Program-made: the position numbers and the translations under genes
The notes under the pieces: generated by a model
What the model saw: the letters and a program-made list of their open reading frames with translations, nothing else
The model's database searches: none
What the model was told of the DNA's origin: nothing
Source: Rhodocyclaceae bacterium
GTDB taxonomy: Bacteria; Pseudomonadota; Gammaproteobacteria; Burkholderiales; Rhodocyclaceae
Direction: 5' to 3'
NCBI GenBank assembly: GCA_030682595.1
Contig: JAUXNZ010000110.1
Span: 1-14,311, forward strand
DNA: 14,311 nucleotides
Shown here: one piece after another, positions 12,968 through 14,311 of the stretch
Layout: every line of letters begins with the position of its first letter
Numbering within the stretch: the stretch's first letter is position 1

Positions 12968-14155
12968 ATGGTCGATGTCGACTCACAACTTGCGCTGATA
13001 AGGCGTGGTGCCGATGAACTGCTGGTCGAGGCAGAACTTGTCGAGAAATTGAAAGCCGGCCGGCCGCTCAGAATCAAAGCCGGCTTTGACCCCACCGCGC
13101 CCGACCTGCACCTCGGACATACCGTGTTGATCAACAAGTTGCGCCATTTTCAGGAACTGGGTCACCACATCATGTTCCTGATTGGTGATTTCACCGGATT
13201 GATCGGTGACCCCACGGGGAAAAACACCACGCGACCGCCCCTGTCCAGAGAGCAGATTCTGGAGAATGCGCAGACCTACCGCGAGCAGGTTTTCAAGATC
13301 CTCGACCCGGAGAAAACCGAGGTTTGCTTCAACTCCACCTGGTTTGAGCCGCTCGGAGCGGCGGGGATGATCAAACTGGCGGCTCAGCACACCGTCGCGC
13401 GCATGCTCGAACGCGATGACTTCGCCAAGCGCTATGCCGGGAATCAGCCGATTGCCATCCATGAATTCCTGTACCCGCTATGCCAGGGCTATGACTCCGT
13501 GGCGATGCGGGCGGATGTCGAGCTGGGCGGAACCGACCAGAAATTCAATCTGCTGGTCGGCCGTGAATTGCAAAAACATTACGGCCAGCCACCCCAGTGC
13601 GTTCTGATGGTGCCGCTGCTGGAAGGCCTGGACGGCAACAATAAGATGTCCAAGTCACTCGGCAACTATGTTGGCATTGACGAGCCTCCCCGGGAAATAT
13701 TCGGCAAGCTGATGTCGATTTCGGATGAATTGATGTGGCGCTACTTCGAATTGCTTTCCTTCCGGTCAGGCGACGAGATTGCCAAACTCAAACGCGAAGT
13801 GGCGGAGGGACGCAATCCGCGGGATGTCAAGGTAATCCTGGCGCAGGAACTGGTTGCCCGTTTTCACTCCAGCCGCGCTGCCGATCTGGCCCTTGAAGAC
13901 TTCCAGGCGCGCTTTCAGCGCGGCGCCCTTCCCGATGACATGCCCGAGATTTCGGTCGTGGCGGCGCCCGTTGCTCAAGTGCTGAAACAAGCCGGTCTCG
14001 TCTCGAGCACTTCGGAAGCTTTGCGGCTGATCGAGGGCGGCGGCGTGCGCCTTGACGGCGACAAGGTGAGCGATAAAGCCTTGATGTTGGGGGCCGGAAA
14101 GACGGTGGTTTTACAGGTTGGCAAGCGGAAATTTGCGCGCGTGTTGCTGACCTGA
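12968..14155 (+). CDS. tyrS: Tyrosyl-tRNA synthetase
   Basis: Class I synthetase that charges tRNA-Tyr in the cytoplasm. The 395-residue protein carries the HIGH-type signature HLGH (48-51) in FDPTAPDLHLGHTVLINKL, the tyrosine pocket region YPLCQGYDSVAM, and KMSKS (226-230) in LDGNNKMSKSLGNYVG. A C-terminal S4-like RNA-binding domain (about 330-395) contains SSTSEALRLIEGGGVRLDGD. The sequence looks like the branch of TyrRS common in betaproteobacteria. ATG at 12968 follows AGGAAA. It lies directly upstream of the rRNA operon promoter, with no strong terminator between. Confidence 0.98.
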   Translation: MVDVDSQLALIRRGADELLVEAELVEKLKAGRPLRIKAGFDPTAPDLHLGHTVLINKLRHFQELGHHIMFLIGDFTGLIGDPTGKNTTRPPLSREQILENAQTYREQVFKILDPEKTEVCFNSTWFEPLGAAGMIKLAAQHTVARMLERDDFAKRYAGNQPIAIHEFLYPLCQGYDSVAMRADVELGGTDQKFNLLVGRELQKHYGQPPQCVLMVPLLEGLDGNNKMSKSLGNYVGIDEPPREIFGKLMSISDELMWRYFELLSFRSGDEIAKLKREVAEGRNPRDVKVILAQELVARFHSSRAADLALEDFQARFQRGALPDDMPEISVVAAPVAQVLKQAGLVSSTSEALRLIEGGGVRLDGDKVSDKALMLGAGKTVVLQVGKRKFARVLLT

Positions 14156-14176
14156 CGAATGATTTTCACCGAACGG

Positions 14177-14225
14177 AAAATTATTTTATAAAGTCTGTTG
14201 ACGCCCTGATGCCGATCCGTATAAT
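14177..14225 (+). promoter_or_regulatory. rRNA operon P1 promoter with UP element
   Basis: TTGACG (14198-14203) and a perfect TATAAT (14220-14225) are spaced by 16 bp. A nearly pure A/T tract (14177-14192) just upstream of the -35 fits an UP element. The discriminator after the -10 is GCGCCCC, the GC-rich type that makes rRNA promoters sensitive to ppGpp. Start is expected near 14232. Together these are a strong, stringently controlled stable-RNA promoter. Confidence 0.88.
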
Positions 14226-14311
14226 GCGCCCCTCTCGCTGCTGGGTGGCGACCGATCTTTAACAAACTGACAACCGATAGGTGTAGGTGCTTGCTGGGTT
14301 TAGGCGAGCGA
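14226..14311 (+). other. Leader of an rRNA operon, with boxA antitermination site
   Basis: After the promoter, TCTTTAACAA (14256-14265) matches the core of the rRNA boxA recognised by the Nus antitermination factors. It is followed by CCGATAGGTGTAGGTGCTTG, a sequence typical of betaproteobacterial 16S leaders and involved in RNase III processing. The 16S gene itself is not reached in the window. Confidence 0.85.

Overview
The window is ordinary housekeeping chromosome from a high-GC betaproteobacterium. Gene content and linkage point to the Rhodocyclales: RppH next to a CNP1-like protein and Coq7-type ubiquinone hydroxylase, rplM-rpsI-argC followed by a DUF6776-like membrane protein, a bactofilin and erpA, then tyrS just ahead of an rRNA operon. 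The order-level assignment is inference from gene order and protein resemblance. I see no phage, IS, CRISPR, tRNA or defence genes.

Left block (1-5411), all on the minus strand, read right to left: proS (prolyl-tRNA synthetase), a small Slt-type lytic transglycosylase, lnt (apolipoprotein N-acyltransferase), glyQ and the first 153 codons of glyS, which leaves the window. It joins two aminoacyl-tRNA synthetase functions with cell-envelope functions. Three copies of a structured hairpin repeat lie at the 5' ends of proS, the transglycosylase and lnt. One of them forms the N-terminal coding sequence of the transglycosylase, and another is linked to an exact direct repeat at the start of lnt.

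Middle block (5601-8846): rppH, the CNP1-like gene and coq7 form a tightly overlapping plus-strand operon. A minus-strand OsmC-family gene follows tail to tail, its stop codon directly abutting that of coq7. Then come rplM and rpsI (ribosomal proteins L13 and S9), with a good sigma70 promoter, a short leader hairpin and a clear intrinsic terminator.

Right block (8878-14311): argC (arginine synthesis) is translationally coupled to a membrane coiled-coil protein, followed by a bactofilin and then by erpA (iron-sulfur delivery), which has its own promoter. An 18-bp palindromic terminator separates erpA from a convergent M23 peptidase. The M23 gene diverges from tyrS, and the window ends inside the leader of an rRNA operon with UP element, P1 promoter and boxA.

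No wholly new system is evident. The points most worth following are the covarying repeat family and its position at gene starts, a second 15-bp dispersed repeat that also lies inside proS, the likely rearrangement junction between the transglycosylase and lnt, and a possible morphogenesis neighbourhood (DUF6776-like protein, bactofilin, M23 peptidase).
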